Source of the DNA: Pseudomonas frederiksbergensis
GTDB lineage: Bacteria; Pseudomonadota; Gammaproteobacteria; Pseudomonadales; Pseudomonadaceae
NCBI RefSeq assembly: GCF_000802155.2
Contig: NZ_JQGJ02000005.1
Coordinates: 124,001 to 188,000 of the forward strand
DNA: 64,000 nt
Direction of reading: 5' to 3'
The notes beneath the pieces are model-generated. The model was not told the DNA's origin. It ran no database searches and saw nothing but the letters and a program-made list of their open reading frames with translations. Positions 47,303 to 57,416 of the stretch are shown in pieces. Position numbers and translations under genes: made by a program. Position 1 is the stretch's first letter. Each line of letters begins with the position of its first letter.

Positions 47303-48643
47303 ATGGACGGCCACGTCAACCCGCCCTCTCCACGCGTACAGGCCAAGACGCTCAGTTCCCTGGGGCGTCGACTGGTACTGGCGACCCTGCTGTTCTGCCT
47401 GTTCTTCACCGTGGCGATGGTCACCTGGCGCACCTGGCTCGCCTGGGAGAGCAACCTGGCGGAGATGAACTCCGAGCTGGGGCTGATCGACCAGGTTTTC
47501 CGCGATACCCTGGCCCACGCCATTTGGGAAATGGACCGCGATTCCCTGGACAAACAGCTCGCCAGCGTCGCGAAGGCCGCGCCAGTCGGACGCGTGGTGC
47601 TGAATGTCCTGCGGCCCGGCCGGTCGCCGGAAATCATCGAACTCAATCGCTACACCACCGGTAACGAAGGGGCGGCTCCGGTGCTACAACGCGAACTCAT
47701 CGCGCAACCCTATCTCGGCGCCCAGGAGAAAGTGGGCGAGCTGACCATCGAAGGCGACAACCAACTGCTGTGGCAACGCTTGTGGGGCGAAGCGCGCAGC
47801 ATCGTCATCACCCAGATCATCCAGTCGATGCTGCTGGCGGGGCTGGTCATGACCATGTTCAACCGCCTGGTAACCATCCACGTGGTGCACATCGCCCGGC
47901 ACCTGGGCGAACTCGCGCCACAAACCCTCAAGCATCACCTCAAGTTGCAACGCTCGGTGGACCGCCAGGATGAACTGAGCCTGCTCGAATCCCAGGTCAA
48001 CGAGCTGCAGGACAATCTCCACGCCCACCTGGAACGCCAGCGCTCGGATGAACTGGCGATTGCCGCCAGCCGCGATCAGTTGGTCGAGCTGGTCGAGGCG
48101 CGCACGGCGGAACTCAAGGCCGCCAACCAGGCCCTTGAAGCCTTGTCCCGCCACGATGCCTTGACGGGCCTGGCCAACCGTCGCCATTTCGATCAGTTGA
48201 AAGAAGTCGAGTTTCGCCGCGCCATGCGCCACAAGACGCCACTGGCCGTGCTCATGTGCGACGTCGACTTTTTCAAGATCTACAACGACACCTACGGCCA
48301 CATGAATGGCGACCAGTGCCTGCAACAGATTGCCGAAACCCTGCGTGACGTATTCGGCCGCTCTGGTGAATTGACCGCACGGGTCGGGGGCGAGGAATTT
48401 GTCGTCGTGCTGCCCAACATCGACGCTGGGCAGGCCTGCGAAGCGGCGCAACGCTTGCGTGACGCCCTGGCTGAACGCCAACTGCCCCACAGCGGCTCAT
48501 CGGTCTCCCCGTTCGTCACGCTGAGCATCGGCGTCGCCGAGCTGGACCCCGAGACCATGGATCATTTCGACCAACTGATGCAGCGTGCCGACCAGGCGCT
48601 GTACCGGGCCAAGCACCAGGGACGCAACCGCGTCTCTCTCTGA
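47303..48643 (+). CDS. Membrane diguanylate cyclase with periplasmic sensor and HAMP-like linker
   Basis: The product has 446 aa from the ATG at 47303, chosen because it starts just after the stop of the binding-protein gene; an earlier in-frame start lies inside that gene. Membrane segments are near 24-45 and 168-187, enclosing about 120 periplasmic residues. A HAMP-like stretch (190-240), a coiled coil (240-282) and a GGDEF domain follow. The signature is GGEEF at 362-366. The inhibitory site reads RSGE (353-356) instead of RxxD, so product inhibition may be weak. It makes cyclic di-GMP, probably in response to one or both flanking periplasmic binding proteins. Confidence 0.93.
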   Translation: MDGHVNPPSPRVQAKTLSSLGRRLVLATLLFCLFFTVAMVTWRTWLAWESNLAEMNSELGLIDQVFRDTLAHAIWEMDRDSLDKQLASVAKAAPVGRVVLNVLRPGRSPEIIELNRYTTGNEGAAPVLQRELIAQPYLGAQEKVGELTIEGDNQLLWQRLWGEARSIVITQIIQSMLLAGLVMTMFNRLVTIHVVHIARHLGELAPQTLKHHLKLQRSVDRQDELSLLESQVNELQDNLHAHLERQRSDELAIAASRDQLVELVEARTAELKAANQALEALSRHDALTGLANRRHFDQLKEVEFRRAMRHKTPLAVLMCDVDFFKIYNDTYGHMNGDQCLQQIAETLRDVFGRSGELTARVGGEEFVVVLPNIDAGQACEAAQRLRDALAERQLPHSGSSVSPFVTLSIGVAELDPETMDHFDQLMQRADQALYRAKHQGRNRVSL

Positions 48644-48667
48644 ACCATCGCCGCTGTCGAGGTCTGT

Positions 48668-49402
48668 ATGCGCCACTTTCCGATGCTTTGCTCCTGGGTG
48701 TTCCTGGCCTTGATCAGTTTCCAAAGCCAGGCGGACACCATCGAAGTCGTGACCGAGGACTCGCTGTATGCCTATCTGCGCGACGATAAGCTGGCCGGCC
48801 CCGGTATCCATATCGCCGCCGAAATCTTGAAGCAGGCCGACCTCGGCGACTTCCACATGGCGTTGTACCCATGGGCGCGGGCCTATGAAATGGCCTTGCG
48901 CGAGCCCAACGTACTGATCTTTCCCCTGGATCGCACTCCGGCCCGTGAAAAGCTGTTCAAGTGGGTCGGTGAAATCCATCGCTCCACCAGCCGGCTCTAC
49001 AAGCTGCGTGAAACGGCGCCCATCTCCATCGCCAGCCTCGAAGAAGCCAAGCAGTACAGCATCGGGGTGATACGCAATGACGCCAAGCAGGTCTATTTGC
49101 AAGACCGGGGCTTCAGCCGACTGGTCGTGTCGGCGAACAATCACGACAACTTCCAGAAACTGTTGAACCGCCAGGTCCAGCTGGTGCCCATGCCGGAGAA
49201 CACCGCACGCCTGATGAGCCAGGACGCCCAGATGGACTTCAATCTGCTGGAGCAAGTCTACTCGCTGGACGAGCAGCCCCACCGGGTCTACCTGGCCTTC
49301 AGCCTGGGCACGCCGGACGAGACCGTCGCCAAGGCCCAACGCGCTTTCGAACAGCTCAAGGCTTCGGGTGAAGTGGAGCGGATCATGAAGCAAAAGCGTT
49401 GA
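48668..49402 (+). CDS. Periplasmic solute-binding protein (SBP family 3), second of the sensory trio
   Basis: The product has 244 aa with a signal peptide ending near residue 22 (FQSQA-DTI). It shares PWARAYEMAL, NVLIF and RTPAREKLFKW with the binding protein at 46.5 kb and the same overall length, so the pair arose by duplication around the cyclase gene. It begins 25 bp after the cyclase stop. Its likely role is a ligand co-sensor for the cyclase, perhaps with a different specificity. No permease or ATPase lies in the vicinity. Confidence 0.88.
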   Translation: MRHFPMLCSWVFLALISFQSQADTIEVVTEDSLYAYLRDDKLAGPGIHIAAEILKQADLGDFHMALYPWARAYEMALREPNVLIFPLDRTPAREKLFKWVGEIHRSTSRLYKLRETAPISIASLEEAKQYSIGVIRNDAKQVYLQDRGFSRLVVSANNHDNFQKLLNRQVQLVPMPENTARLMSQDAQMDFNLLEQVYSLDEQPHRVYLAFSLGTPDETVAKAQRAFEQLKASGEVERIMKQKR

Positions 49403-49485
49403 TCGGTGACAGTGGTCCGCAGCGTTGAACTCTCCCGTCGCAGGTAACGTCTAGGCCATAAGTGCACAGATGTGGAGGACCTTCG

Positions 49486-50016
49486 ATGAACACGCGCGAC
49501 GCCGTCCCGGATTCAATCCAGCCCGTGTTGCTGGAACGCAACGACTGGGTGCCCAACAACCCGCGCCTGCCGGTGATCGTCTACCGTGACGCGGTTGCGA
49601 CCCAGACCGATGATCTGGCCGCCCGCCTGGAGGAGATTTTCCGCACCAACGGCTGGCCACCGCAATGGCGCTACGGGATCTACAACTTTCACCACTACCA
49701 CACCGAAGGCCACGAAGTGCTGGGTGTTGCCAGTGGCGAGGCGCGCTTGATGATCGGTGGCCCCGACGGCCAAGTCATCGAGGTCAAGGCCGGCGATGTA
49801 CTGCTGCTCCCCGCCGGCACCGGGCATTGCAACTTGGGCGCAAGCGATGACTTCCAGGTGGTCGGCGCGTATCCACCCGGCCAGCAGGCCGATATCTGCC
49901 GGGAGGCGCCGAGCGAGGCGCAGTTGGCGAACATCGAGGCGTTGCCGTTTCCGGATCGGGATCCGGTGCAGGGCGCAAGCGGTGGGGTCAGGCAGTATTG
50001 GACGGGGGTGCGCTGA
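49486..50016 (+). CDS. Cupin-domain protein (YjlB-like)
   Basis: The product has 176 aa from the ATG at 49486, with GGAGG upstream. It has a single cupin barrel: FHHYHTEGHEVLGVASGEARLMIGG supplies the first metal-binding His set, and LPAGTGHCNLG supplies the second motif. The family is widespread and uncharacterised. No partner gene is apparent. Confidence 0.85.
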   Translation: MNTRDAVPDSIQPVLLERNDWVPNNPRLPVIVYRDAVATQTDDLAARLEEIFRTNGWPPQWRYGIYNFHHYHTEGHEVLGVASGEARLMIGGPDGQVIEVKAGDVLLLPAGTGHCNLGASDDFQVVGAYPPGQQADICREAPSEAQLANIEALPFPDRDPVQGASGGVRQYWTGVR

Positions 50017-50046
50017 TTATTGACCGAGCACCTAATCGGCCCATGA

Positions 50047-50952
50047 TCAGCGACCGTAGACCTTGCGCAACTGCTCTTGGGTCAACGCATCTTCGAACGG
50101 CACCGGTACCGATTTCACCGCACCGTAGAGGTTGCGATAGCGCCAGTAATTTCCATTACTCACCAGTTGGTAGCCGCGCTCGACCACACGTTGACCATCG
50201 AGCACATAGCGCAGGGTTTCCTGGGCCGCTTGCGGTGGCGCCGGCAGCATCAGGTCGGTCGCCAGCACGCGCATCGACTCGTCGATGCACTCGTCGAGTG
50301 CCGTCGTCACTTGCGCCAGGTCCAGCGACCCGTCGTCGATACAGCGTTTGCCACAGCGCCTGATCGGCTGGCTGGAAACCTCGATGCGCATGCGATACAA
50401 CGCGGAACCGGCGATGTCCTGGACCTGCACCTGATTGACCAGCACAAAGCTGCCACGGTCGGGCGTGAGCATCAGTTTGGGCTCGATCACCAGGCGGGCG
50501 CTGATATCGCCCGCGCCTTGCTTGAAGCCGGCCGCCAACGATGCCTGTTGGAAACGCTGCTGGAGACGCTCCTGCAATGGTACGCCGGCAAGCAGGTCCG
50601 CCAACGGTCGTGATTCCTTGGCAGCGGTGTTCTGCGCATCGCGCTGCAAACTGCCGCTGCCCATCTGGGTGTTGATCAGGCTGGCAACCAGCAGGCCGGC
50701 AAGCCCCGCGCTGTTGCCGGAACTGGCGACCAGGTTATGGCTCGACGACGCAGCCTTCTGCGCGGCCTCGGCATCCACTACCGTACTGGCCCCGACAAAC
50801 GTCTGGGGCAGTTGCAGGTCCACCTTGACCCCGTGGGCCTGGACATAGGACACCGCGTCCGGCGTCTTGAAACCGGTCGGCGGGGCCGGCTTCTGCGCGC
50901 ACCCCACCAGCAGCGCAGCCAGCGAACCGGCGACCATCAACACACGGTTCAT
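50047..50952 (-). CDS. Outer-membrane-type lipoprotein of unknown function
   Basis: The product has 301 aa. The lipobox is LLVGC with Cys18. The mature region has a long Ser/Ala-rich stretch (65-95), then a mixed alpha/beta part containing a Cys pair (RRCGKRCIDDG) and a basic C-terminus ending LRKVYGR. The start overlaps the stop of the upstream lipoprotein gene (ATGA), so the two are coupled and likely act together in the envelope. No family is recognised with confidence. Confidence 0.8.
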   Translation of the reverse strand: MNRVLMVAGSLAALLVGCAQKPAPPTGFKTPDAVSYVQAHGVKVDLQLPQTFVGASTVVDAEAAQKAASSSHNLVASSGNSAGLAGLLVASLINTQMGSGSLQRDAQNTAAKESRPLADLLAGVPLQERLQQRFQQASLAAGFKQGAGDISARLVIEPKLMLTPDRGSFVLVNQVQVQDIAGSALYRMRIEVSSQPIRRCGKRCIDDGSLDLAQVTTALDECIDESMRVLATDLMLPAPPQAAQETLRYVLDGQRVVERGYQLVSNGNYWRYRNLYGAVKSVPVPFEDALTQEQLRKVYGR

Positions 50953-51644
50953 TGTTCGAACGGCGTGATCATTTGCTGACGGCTCGTGTCCATCGCCTGG
51001 TAAAAAGCGTTGGTCAGGTTCGTATAGTTCGGTTCATCCCACTCGCCCTGGGCGGCCTGCACGACGGAGAAAGGTTTGAACCACAGGAGCCTGTTGTCGG
51101 CCAGATCGACCACCATGCCCTGCCCACCCACCTGCGCCATGGGGACGCTGGTCGGTACGATGCTGTAATAGCTGCGGGTAGCGCCGGTTCCCATCACGTT
51201 CACCAGCAGCAGGCGATCGACACCGTAGGTGGCCTTGATCGGCGTCAGGTCACGTGTGGTGTAGCCTTCGCGGAAACTGACTTCCTTATATTTGGTCAGG
51301 TCCACCGGCTCGTCGATGCGCTTGGCCTTGTAGCCCTTGGCCTGCAACTTGGCGACGATGGCATCCGGTAGGGTATTGAGGTCGCGGACTTCCCATTTTT
51401 CGACGTTATCGCTGAGTTTGCTGTTGACGCCTTTATTGATGGCCAGGTCCAGGAGCCCCTGGTTACCGGTCAGTGCCAGCACTGGCTCTGGCACCACGTT
51501 GATCGCCACGCCGATGGTTGGCTCCTTGGCGTCCCAGAACTGATGATCCAGGGGTACGGGAGGCTGGACGTGGGCGCAGCCGGTGAGCGCCAGGCAGGCA
51601 AGAACGGTAAGGGTTGCGAGGGTGCGAAGCGTACGAAAAGACAT
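50949..51644 (-). CDS. Lipoprotein of unknown function, coupled to the next lipoprotein
   Basis: The product has 231 aa. The lipobox is LALTGC with Cys23. The mature sequence contains YGVDRLLLVNVMGTGATRSYYSIV and QGMVVDLADNRLLWF, a pattern seen in small periplasmic lipoproteins with an alpha/beta fold that assemble with partners. It is first of a two-gene operon. The 126-bp AT-rich stretch upstream, with T-runs, should hold the promoter. No function is assigned. Confidence 0.82.
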   Translation of the reverse strand: MSFRTLRTLATLTVLACLALTGCAHVQPPVPLDHQFWDAKEPTIGVAINVVPEPVLALTGNQGLLDLAINKGVNSKLSDNVEKWEVRDLNTLPDAIVAKLQAKGYKAKRIDEPVDLTKYKEVSFREGYTTRDLTPIKATYGVDRLLLVNVMGTGATRSYYSIVPTSVPMAQVGGQGMVVDLADNRLLWFKPFSVVQAAQGEWDEPNYTNLTNAFYQAMDTSRQQMITPFEQ

Positions 51645-51770
51645 GTATCAAGTCCCTATGATTAATCGATGCTGCGTTTATCGGCAGCGACGGCATTAAC
51701 AATAGTGGCATGATGATATTGTTTTTTTCAATTTCTTTTGTTTTTCATACGCTTTTTCGCCTCGTTCCTT

Positions 51771-53837
51771 CTAGATCATCGGCGAACTGCTCACCACCCT
51801 CAGCGCCAACCCTTCGAACGCGTCCAGCGTGATGGTGAACTCGCCTTCGGGGGTGAGATCGCCTTCGACCCGTTCATTGATGATGTCCACCACAGGCCCC
51901 GGCGCAATATCCGGCAGATGCAGGGTTTCAGTGATGGGTGTCGAGCCGAAATTCAGCGCGGTGATTTGCGTGCCTTTGCCGGCCGGCAGTTCATGGACCA
52001 TGATCAGCAACCCCGGATGCTCGACGTCCGGAACCAGTATCTGCCGGCTCGCGGCGATGTCGTAGGCCCGACGCGCAGCCAGGATCCTGCGCAATTGCGA
52101 GGCGAACGAATCCGGATCCTTCAACTGGCTCGGCAGGCTGCCATACAAGGTCCTTGCCCTGGGCATCTGCCCGGCCGACAACGGTGCCTCTGGATTCAGG
52201 TCCACCAAGTCATAGGCGCCACGATGAATCCAGCGCGTGTCGCCGTCGCGCATCAGGTGTTCGACCTGCTCCGCCGGCAACGGCAACGCTCCCACCAGAT
52301 CCCAGCCTGACAAGGCGAACACGCCCGGCTGCATGGCGTTGAACATCACCAGCAACAGATGGACTTGGCGAATCTGCTGGATATCGGCGGCGGTGATCGC
52401 ATCGAGATCGCGAATGCCCAACGCGGCGGTGATGATACTGGCCGTGGTGCAGGACACGCCGTTGGTCACAAACCTCAAGTTGTAAGGCGCATGTTCACCG
52501 GACAGGCGCTCGTACATCTGCTCGCGAATGTGTTCGCGCAAGATGCTGCCGGGAAAGGTCTGGCCTTGGTACAGGTAGGTGTCGTGGGCGTGCAGCGTCC
52601 AGAAATGCACCAGCTCCAGGGTCAATTCGTCGTGGTTCTGCAACGCGTGGATCAGCGAGCCTGGGTCGATGCCGAAGGCGTGCATCTGGCGCAGCATCAA
52701 CCGCAGGAACTCAGTATCGCCCATCAGCAACGCGTGTTGGTAGGCCGGGCGCGTGATGAAGTCATAGGACAGGTCCGCCCCGCCGTGGGACATCGCGGCG
52801 ATGTCATCGAGGGTCAGGTTCAGTTCCTGGAAACTGAAACCGCCGGCCTTGCGAATCGCACCGCCGAGCAACTGGTTGCCCGTAATCGACAATGGGTGGC
52901 TCTCGGACCAGGCAGTCCCATCGAGCTTGCGTTCCACGCCGAGGAAACCGTTGGCGTCCAGGCGCAGGATCTTCGCACCCATGCAATCGATGGCGTGCAG
53001 CGCATCGCCGATGATCATCTGTTGCGCGGCGAAAGTCGGATCAAGCCAGTTCAGCGACGGCTGGCCTTCCTTGAAGTAATGCAGGTAGACCCAGCGCCGC
53101 GGCTTGCCGTCCACGCCCATGACGATGGGGGTTGCGCTCCAGTCGGTTTCCTTGACCCCGGGCTCGAAGAAAATCACCCGCTGCAACTGGCCGACGATGT
53201 AATGCTTGTCCCGCAGGGCGTCCACCTGCTGGGCGGTGAGGTTCCTGGCGTCGCGCCCCTCCTCGACTTCGGGCAATAGCGGCCAGTCTTCTTCGCGGAT
53301 CTCCACCATGTGGTAGAGCCCGGGATAGTCTTCATAGGCCATCTCCGCCAGGCGGAAATCCGCGCCCTTGCCGGTATGGGACGGGATAACGTCGTCAATG
53401 ACCACCGCATTGTGGGCGGCGGCCATTCGCGTCAATGCCTGCAACTGGGGCTCAGTGCCCAGTTCCGGGTCGATGTCGAAGCTGATGCGGTCGAAGTTGC
53501 CGTCGATTGTCGGCGTAAAGTCAGTGCCGCGCAGGCCACCGGACCTTTTCAAGGGGCCATTGTGGATACCCTGGATGCCGATTTTCGACAGCGCATGCCA
53601 CAGGGTTTCATCCCCCAACGCTTCCAGCACCGTGCCGTCTTCCCGGGTGACGATGGAGGCCGGGTACGCGGTGAACCACACGGAGGACAACGCCGAGGCA
53701 TCGCGAGGCCGGGTGTGCGCGAAGGGCTGCTGCCACAGGCGCCCTTGCCCTGAATAAAGCTTGGCCCGCTGCCTCGCAGCCTTGAGCATCGATTGTTCGA
53801 CCAGCCAGTCGACATGATTTTTCTCAGCCATCGTCAT
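51771..53837 (-). CDS. treS: GH13 trehalose synthase-like enzyme (maltose alpha-D-glucosyltransferase)
   Basis: The product has 688 aa from the ATG at 53837; a GTG at 53849 and an ATG at 53831 are alternatives. The glycoside hydrolase 13 barrel is clear: [17 protein letters not shown], the nucleophile region [11 protein letters not shown], the acid/base region FSFQELNLT, and [16 protein letters not shown] with the third carboxylate. Length and N-terminus ([16 protein letters not shown]) match the Pseudomonas single-domain trehalose synthases that interconvert maltose and trehalose. No maltokinase domain is fused, and no other trehalose gene is in the window, so it appears as an isolated osmoprotection/glycogen-related gene. 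Naming is by resemblance. Confidence 0.82.
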   Translation of the reverse strand: MTMAEKNHVDWLVEQSMLKAARQRAKLYSGQGRLWQQPFAHTRPRDASALSSVWFTAYPASIVTREDGTVLEALGDETLWHALSKIGIQGIHNGPLKRSGGLRGTDFTPTIDGNFDRISFDIDPELGTEPQLQALTRMAAAHNAVVIDDVIPSHTGKGADFRLAEMAYEDYPGLYHMVEIREEDWPLLPEVEEGRDARNLTAQQVDALRDKHYIVGQLQRVIFFEPGVKETDWSATPIVMGVDGKPRRWVYLHYFKEGQPSLNWLDPTFAAQQMIIGDALHAIDCMGAKILRLDANGFLGVERKLDGTAWSESHPLSITGNQLLGGAIRKAGGFSFQELNLTLDDIAAMSHGGADLSYDFITRPAYQHALLMGDTEFLRLMLRQMHAFGIDPGSLIHALQNHDELTLELVHFWTLHAHDTYLYQGQTFPGSILREHIREQMYERLSGEHAPYNLRFVTNGVSCTTASIITAALGIRDLDAITAADIQQIRQVHLLLVMFNAMQPGVFALSGWDLVGALPLPAEQVEHLMRDGDTRWIHRGAYDLVDLNPEAPLSAGQMPRARTLYGSLPSQLKDPDSFASQLRRILAARRAYDIAASRQILVPDVEHPGLLIMVHELPAGKGTQITALNFGSTPITETLHLPDIAPGPVVDIINERVEGDLTPEGEFTITLDAFEGLALRVVSSSPMI

Positions 53838-54127
53838 GAAAACAATCACCTGTCATAAGGAAAAGATCGGACCGGCCCTTGGCATTGAAGGTGCCGCTTA
53901 TGACTCATATGAGGCCGTGGCCCGGTAATCGTTGCATTGAGACGGGCGACGGTGGGTTTCGCTGGCCGTTTTTCGGGGGCGCATCGTTCAGGTCTGTGAT
54001 CATCGAGCCTGGCCCCACCGTCCCTCCTTTCGCCGACGGACTGGATCGCACGACACCGATGGCCTGCTGTGAATCCACTCCGGCTGGCAACCTACTGCGC
54101 AGACATCGACACGCAGGCCTGGATGCT

Positions 54128-55381
54128 TCAGTCGTCGTTGAACAGCGCATCCGGGGTCCTTTCACCGGGCGGACCGGGTCTTTGCAGGGTTGCGCAATTC
54201 GAGCCGTAGTCCTGGCCGTCGAGTCGAGCCCCGACGAAGGCGAAGGCATCTTCCAGCGAACCGTACAGCACCCCGTCATGCCCGAGGCCTTCATAGGTGC
54301 GCCAAGTGACTGAGTTGCCGGCGGCGCACAAGGCCGCCGCGACCGCATATTGCCGCTCTGGCGTGATGGTTTGATCCGCCTGGCCGGTGGCAATGAACAG
54401 CGCAAAGGCAATCGAGGCCTGTGGCATGTCGGTGGTCGGGATGCGCGCAGCGTTCAACGCCTGCGGAGTGATCGTCAATAGTTCAGCGAACGACCCCACC
54501 TGCAACGCCTTGGATTCGAGCGCGATCTCACGGGTGCAGCCCTGCCGGGCGACGTCCAGCAATTGCAGGCCCTTGGCGGTCAGGATGTCCTCAATCCGCG
54601 GGCCGTCTTCGCGCAGGCCGCCGGACGCCAGCGCCAGGAACACCGTATTGGACTGGCGTGGCGGCAGCCTGACGGGGCCTTGCGCAAACGTGCTGTTCGG
54701 CGCCGTCACCAGCGCGCCCAGGATAGGCAGTTCGGGGGCGTAGGTCGTGGCAAGGATTGCCGCGCCCAGCGCCGCCCCGCCTCCCTGGGACTGGCCTGCG
54801 AGGAACATGCGATTGGCAATCAGACCTGGACTGATGGCACGGGCAGCACGAATCGAGTCGAGGACGGAACGCCCCTCGGCCTGCCAGTACGTATAAGGAT
54901 GCGGCCCCGGACCGCCCAAGCCTTGGTAGTCAGTCATGACCACCGCGAACCCACGCGCCAGCCAACGATTGATATACGCCGCGTCACGGTCGCGCAGCCC
55001 CGTCCAGGAAGGCGCGCACGCATCGGCGATCCCCAGCGTGCCGTGGGCCCAGGCGAGCAGCGGCCAGCCCTCGGCGGGGGGATTGCCAGCCGGCAGGTAT
55101 AACGCGCCACTGACCGGGACGAGGCCGGAGCGCCAGCGTTCGTCCATTGAGCTGTAGAGCAGACGCAACGCCTGCCCGGCGGCTGGCATCTGCGCCTGCA
55201 CTGGCATGTGCTCGCTTCGCAGCAGCGCACCGGGGCGCTCGGGCATTGCTTCAGGCCAGCGATAAAACGTCGACAGCTGCATATCCCCGGCAGTGGGCCC
55301 GACGGGCAGCTTACCGTCGGCCATACCAATGGATGTAGCGACGCAGGCCCATGCAAAAGCCGCGATTCGGAAAAAACTCAT
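54128..55381 (-). CDS. Secreted alpha/beta hydrolase (secretory-lipase family)
   Basis: The product has 417 aa with an N-terminal signal peptide (FFRIAAFAWACVATSIGMADG). The nucleophile elbow is AGQSQGGGAALGAA, with WAHGTLG as a likely oxyanion strand and a C-terminal GLGHDGVL His. Members cleave esters and lipids outside the cytoplasm. The ATG overlaps the stop of the preceding hydrolase gene, which places it at the end of the CitMHS-porin-dehydrogenase-hydrolase operon. The substrate may be an ester of the acid imported by that operon; this is inference. Confidence 0.86.
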   Translation of the reverse strand: MSFFRIAAFAWACVATSIGMADGKLPVGPTAGDMQLSTFYRWPEAMPERPGALLRSEHMPVQAQMPAAGQALRLLYSSMDERWRSGLVPVSGALYLPAGNPPAEGWPLLAWAHGTLGIADACAPSWTGLRDRDAAYINRWLARGFAVVMTDYQGLGGPGPHPYTYWQAEGRSVLDSIRAARAISPGLIANRMFLAGQSQGGGAALGAAILATTYAPELPILGALVTAPNSTFAQGPVRLPPRQSNTVFLALASGGLREDGPRIEDILTAKGLQLLDVARQGCTREIALESKALQVGSFAELLTITPQALNAARIPTTDMPQASIAFALFIATGQADQTITPERQYAVAAALCAAGNSVTWRTYEGLGHDGVLYGSLEDAFAFVGARLDGQDYGSNCATLQRPGPPGERTPDALFNDD

Positions 55382-56361
55382 GGGAGGCTCACCTGGTTGG
55401 AAAGCGCCTTGCGCAACGCGCGGCCCTGCGCAGCCAGCACGTCGCGCGCGATGGGCGCCACTTCGTTGAAGCGGATGAAACCGTGAGTCATGTTCGCCAG
55501 GACTTGCAGGTCCGTCACCACACCTGCGTCCTTCAAGCGCTGCGCCAACGCTCGGTTCTCATCCAGCAGCGGATCCAGCTCGCCAACGATGATTCGCGTC
55601 GGTGGCAGGCCCGCCAGCTCGGCCGTTATCGGCTGTACACGCCAGTCATCCTCGTCATTGGCCAGATAGCTGGCCCAGTAGCGGCTCATGGCTTCGACCG
55701 ACAGGTTCTGCCCTGCGTACCCGCCAAACCGCTGCCACGAGTCGGAACTCATGTCACGGGAGTAGCTGCCGTAGAACAGCAACAATTGCCGCAATGCATC
55801 GATCCCCGCGTCACGCAGCGCAATGGCCGCTCCAAGGGCGAGATTGGCACCCGCCGAATCGCCGCCCAGGGCATAACCGCGCACCGGGCATTCGGTGATC
55901 GCTCCCAGCTTGATGACGCGGCTGATGATCGCCACCACCTCGTTGAACGCCACGGGAAAGCGATATTCCGGCGACAACGCATAGTCGATGGAGAGCACCG
56001 CCATTCCACTGTCCCGAACCAGTTGGCGCAGCGGCGCGTCCCAACCGGCCAGCGAACCATGGCGAAATCCGCCGCCGTGGCAGTAGAACATCAAGCAAGG
56101 CGTCTCATTGCCCTCCGGCCAATAGAGCTTGCAGGAGACCGTGCGGCCGTCGACGGAAAAGCCCAGCGTGCGCTCGTAGCTCAGTGGAACGCTGCGTTGC
56201 GCGGCCCAGGCGTTGATCCGCTCCAACTGCCCCCGGACGCCTTGTACGTCGCCCTGGACGATCGGCAGCAAGCCCTGTTCGCGCAGCGACGTTGCCACGG
56301 CCAGCAAGTCAGGATGAACCGGCGGACGGGAATCCGCCGGCAGGTTTTCGTGATCGCTCAT
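55378..56361 (-). CDS. Cytoplasmic alpha/beta hydrolase (hormone-sensitive-lipase family)
   Basis: The product has 327 aa with no signal peptide. The HSL oxyanion motif is FYCHGGGFRHG and the nucleophile is GGDSAGANLALG; the Asp (GELDPLLDEN) and His (MTHGFI) complete the triad. It hydrolyses short-chain esters or lactones. The ATG overlaps the stop of the 2-hydroxyacid dehydrogenase gene. Together with the secreted hydrolase it suggests that the operon handles an ester in both periplasm and cytoplasm. Confidence 0.9.
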   Translation of the reverse strand: MSDHENLPADSRPPVHPDLLAVATSLREQGLLPIVQGDVQGVRGQLERINAWAAQRSVPLSYERTLGFSVDGRTVSCKLYWPEGNETPCLMFYCHGGGFRHGSLAGWDAPLRQLVRDSGMAVLSIDYALSPEYRFPVAFNEVVAIISRVIKLGAITECPVRGYALGGDSAGANLALGAAIALRDAGIDALRQLLLFYGSYSRDMSSDSWQRFGGYAGQNLSVEAMSRYWASYLANDEDDWRVQPITAELAGLPPTRIIVGELDPLLDENRALAQRLKDAGVVTDLQVLANMTHGFIRFNEVAPIARDVLAAQGRALRKALSNQVSLP

Positions 56362-57386
56362 GGCTTTTCATCCGCGCCGACAGGCCGACGGCCGTCCGCA
56401 ATCACGCAATGGCTCGGCGGGCTGCGTCCTTCCAGCACCGCCACGACACACTCGGCGGCAATCAGATTGGTGCGATTCAGGCCTTCGACCGTAGAGGCCC
56501 CGACATGAGGCGTCACGACGACGTTCGGCAGCTGGATCAGTTGTTCGGTCACCGGTGATAGCGCGCGATCCGACTCACTCTCAAAGACATCGAGCCCCGC
56601 CCCGGCCAACCGGTTTTCCCGCAGCGCACGGAGCAGATCCGCATCGCGCACCAAACCGCCCCTCGCGGTGTTGATCAGCACCGCCGAACGCTTCATCAGC
56701 TTCAGCGCGTGCGCGTCGATCAGTCCCTGGGTTTGGGTGTTGAGGGGCGCGTGAAGTGTGACGAAGTCACTTTCCTTGAGCAGCGTTTCCAGGTCGACGA
56801 AGCCAGCTTGGGGAGTACCGTCGAGCAGGGCTTTTTGCGGATCAGGCGAATAAATCAGCGGCTGGACTTCAAACCCGGACAAGCGCTGCAGAACGCCCCG
56901 ACCGATCCTCCCCAGCCCGACGATACCCACCGTCTTGCGGTACAGATCGCCGCCCAGGGGGATCGACCAGTCACCTGCGGACAACCCCGATTGGCAGCGC
57001 TTGAGTTGGCGGCACACGGCGAGCATCAAGGCCACGGTATGGTCGGCGACGCTTGCGTCATTGCCGCCGATCGCGATGGTTGCGACCTTCCCCGCCGCTT
57101 CCACCGCCGCCGTATCGACCCGTTCGTAACCCACGCCGCGACGGGCGATGACCTGCAAGCGCGGGAGCGAGCCCAACAGGCTGGACGTGATATTCGCGTG
57201 CCCGACAATCCAGCCGTCGGCGTCCTTCAAGATGTCGATCAGTTGCGGTTCACTCAGGTCGCCATCCGCCTGTCCTGGCGCCAGGTTCGCGACGATGACC
57301 TCACAGCCGTGACGCTTCAGGAAGTCAGTCGCCGTGGCGTCGAAGAATCGTTGGGTAACCACTATTTTATGGCGAAGTGTAGACAT
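56358..57386 (-). CDS. D-2-hydroxyacid dehydrogenase (phosphoglycerate-dehydrogenase-like)
   Basis: The product has 342 aa from the ATG at 57386; GTG at 57389 is an alternative. The Rossmann motif is GLGRIGRGVLQRL. Catalytic residues are Arg in NTARGGLV, Glu in DVFESESD and His in TPHVGAST. It would interconvert a 2-oxo acid and a D-2-hydroxy acid with NAD(H). It lies 30 bp after the porin and is coupled to the hydrolase. The substrate, perhaps a product of ester cleavage, is not readable. Confidence 0.92.
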   Translation of the reverse strand: MSTLRHKIVVTQRFFDATATDFLKRHGCEVIVANLAPGQADGDLSEPQLIDILKDADGWIVGHANITSSLLGSLPRLQVIARRGVGYERVDTAAVEAAGKVATIAIGGNDASVADHTVALMLAVCRQLKRCQSGLSAGDWSIPLGGDLYRKTVGIVGLGRIGRGVLQRLSGFEVQPLIYSPDPQKALLDGTPQAGFVDLETLLKESDFVTLHAPLNTQTQGLIDAHALKLMKRSAVLINTARGGLVRDADLLRALRENRLAGAGLDVFESESDRALSPVTEQLIQLPNVVVTPHVGASTVEGLNRTNLIAAECVVAVLEGRSPPSHCVIADGRRPVGADEKP

Positions 57387-57416
57387 CACGGCTCTCTCGG
57401 TAGAACGGTTGAATAT

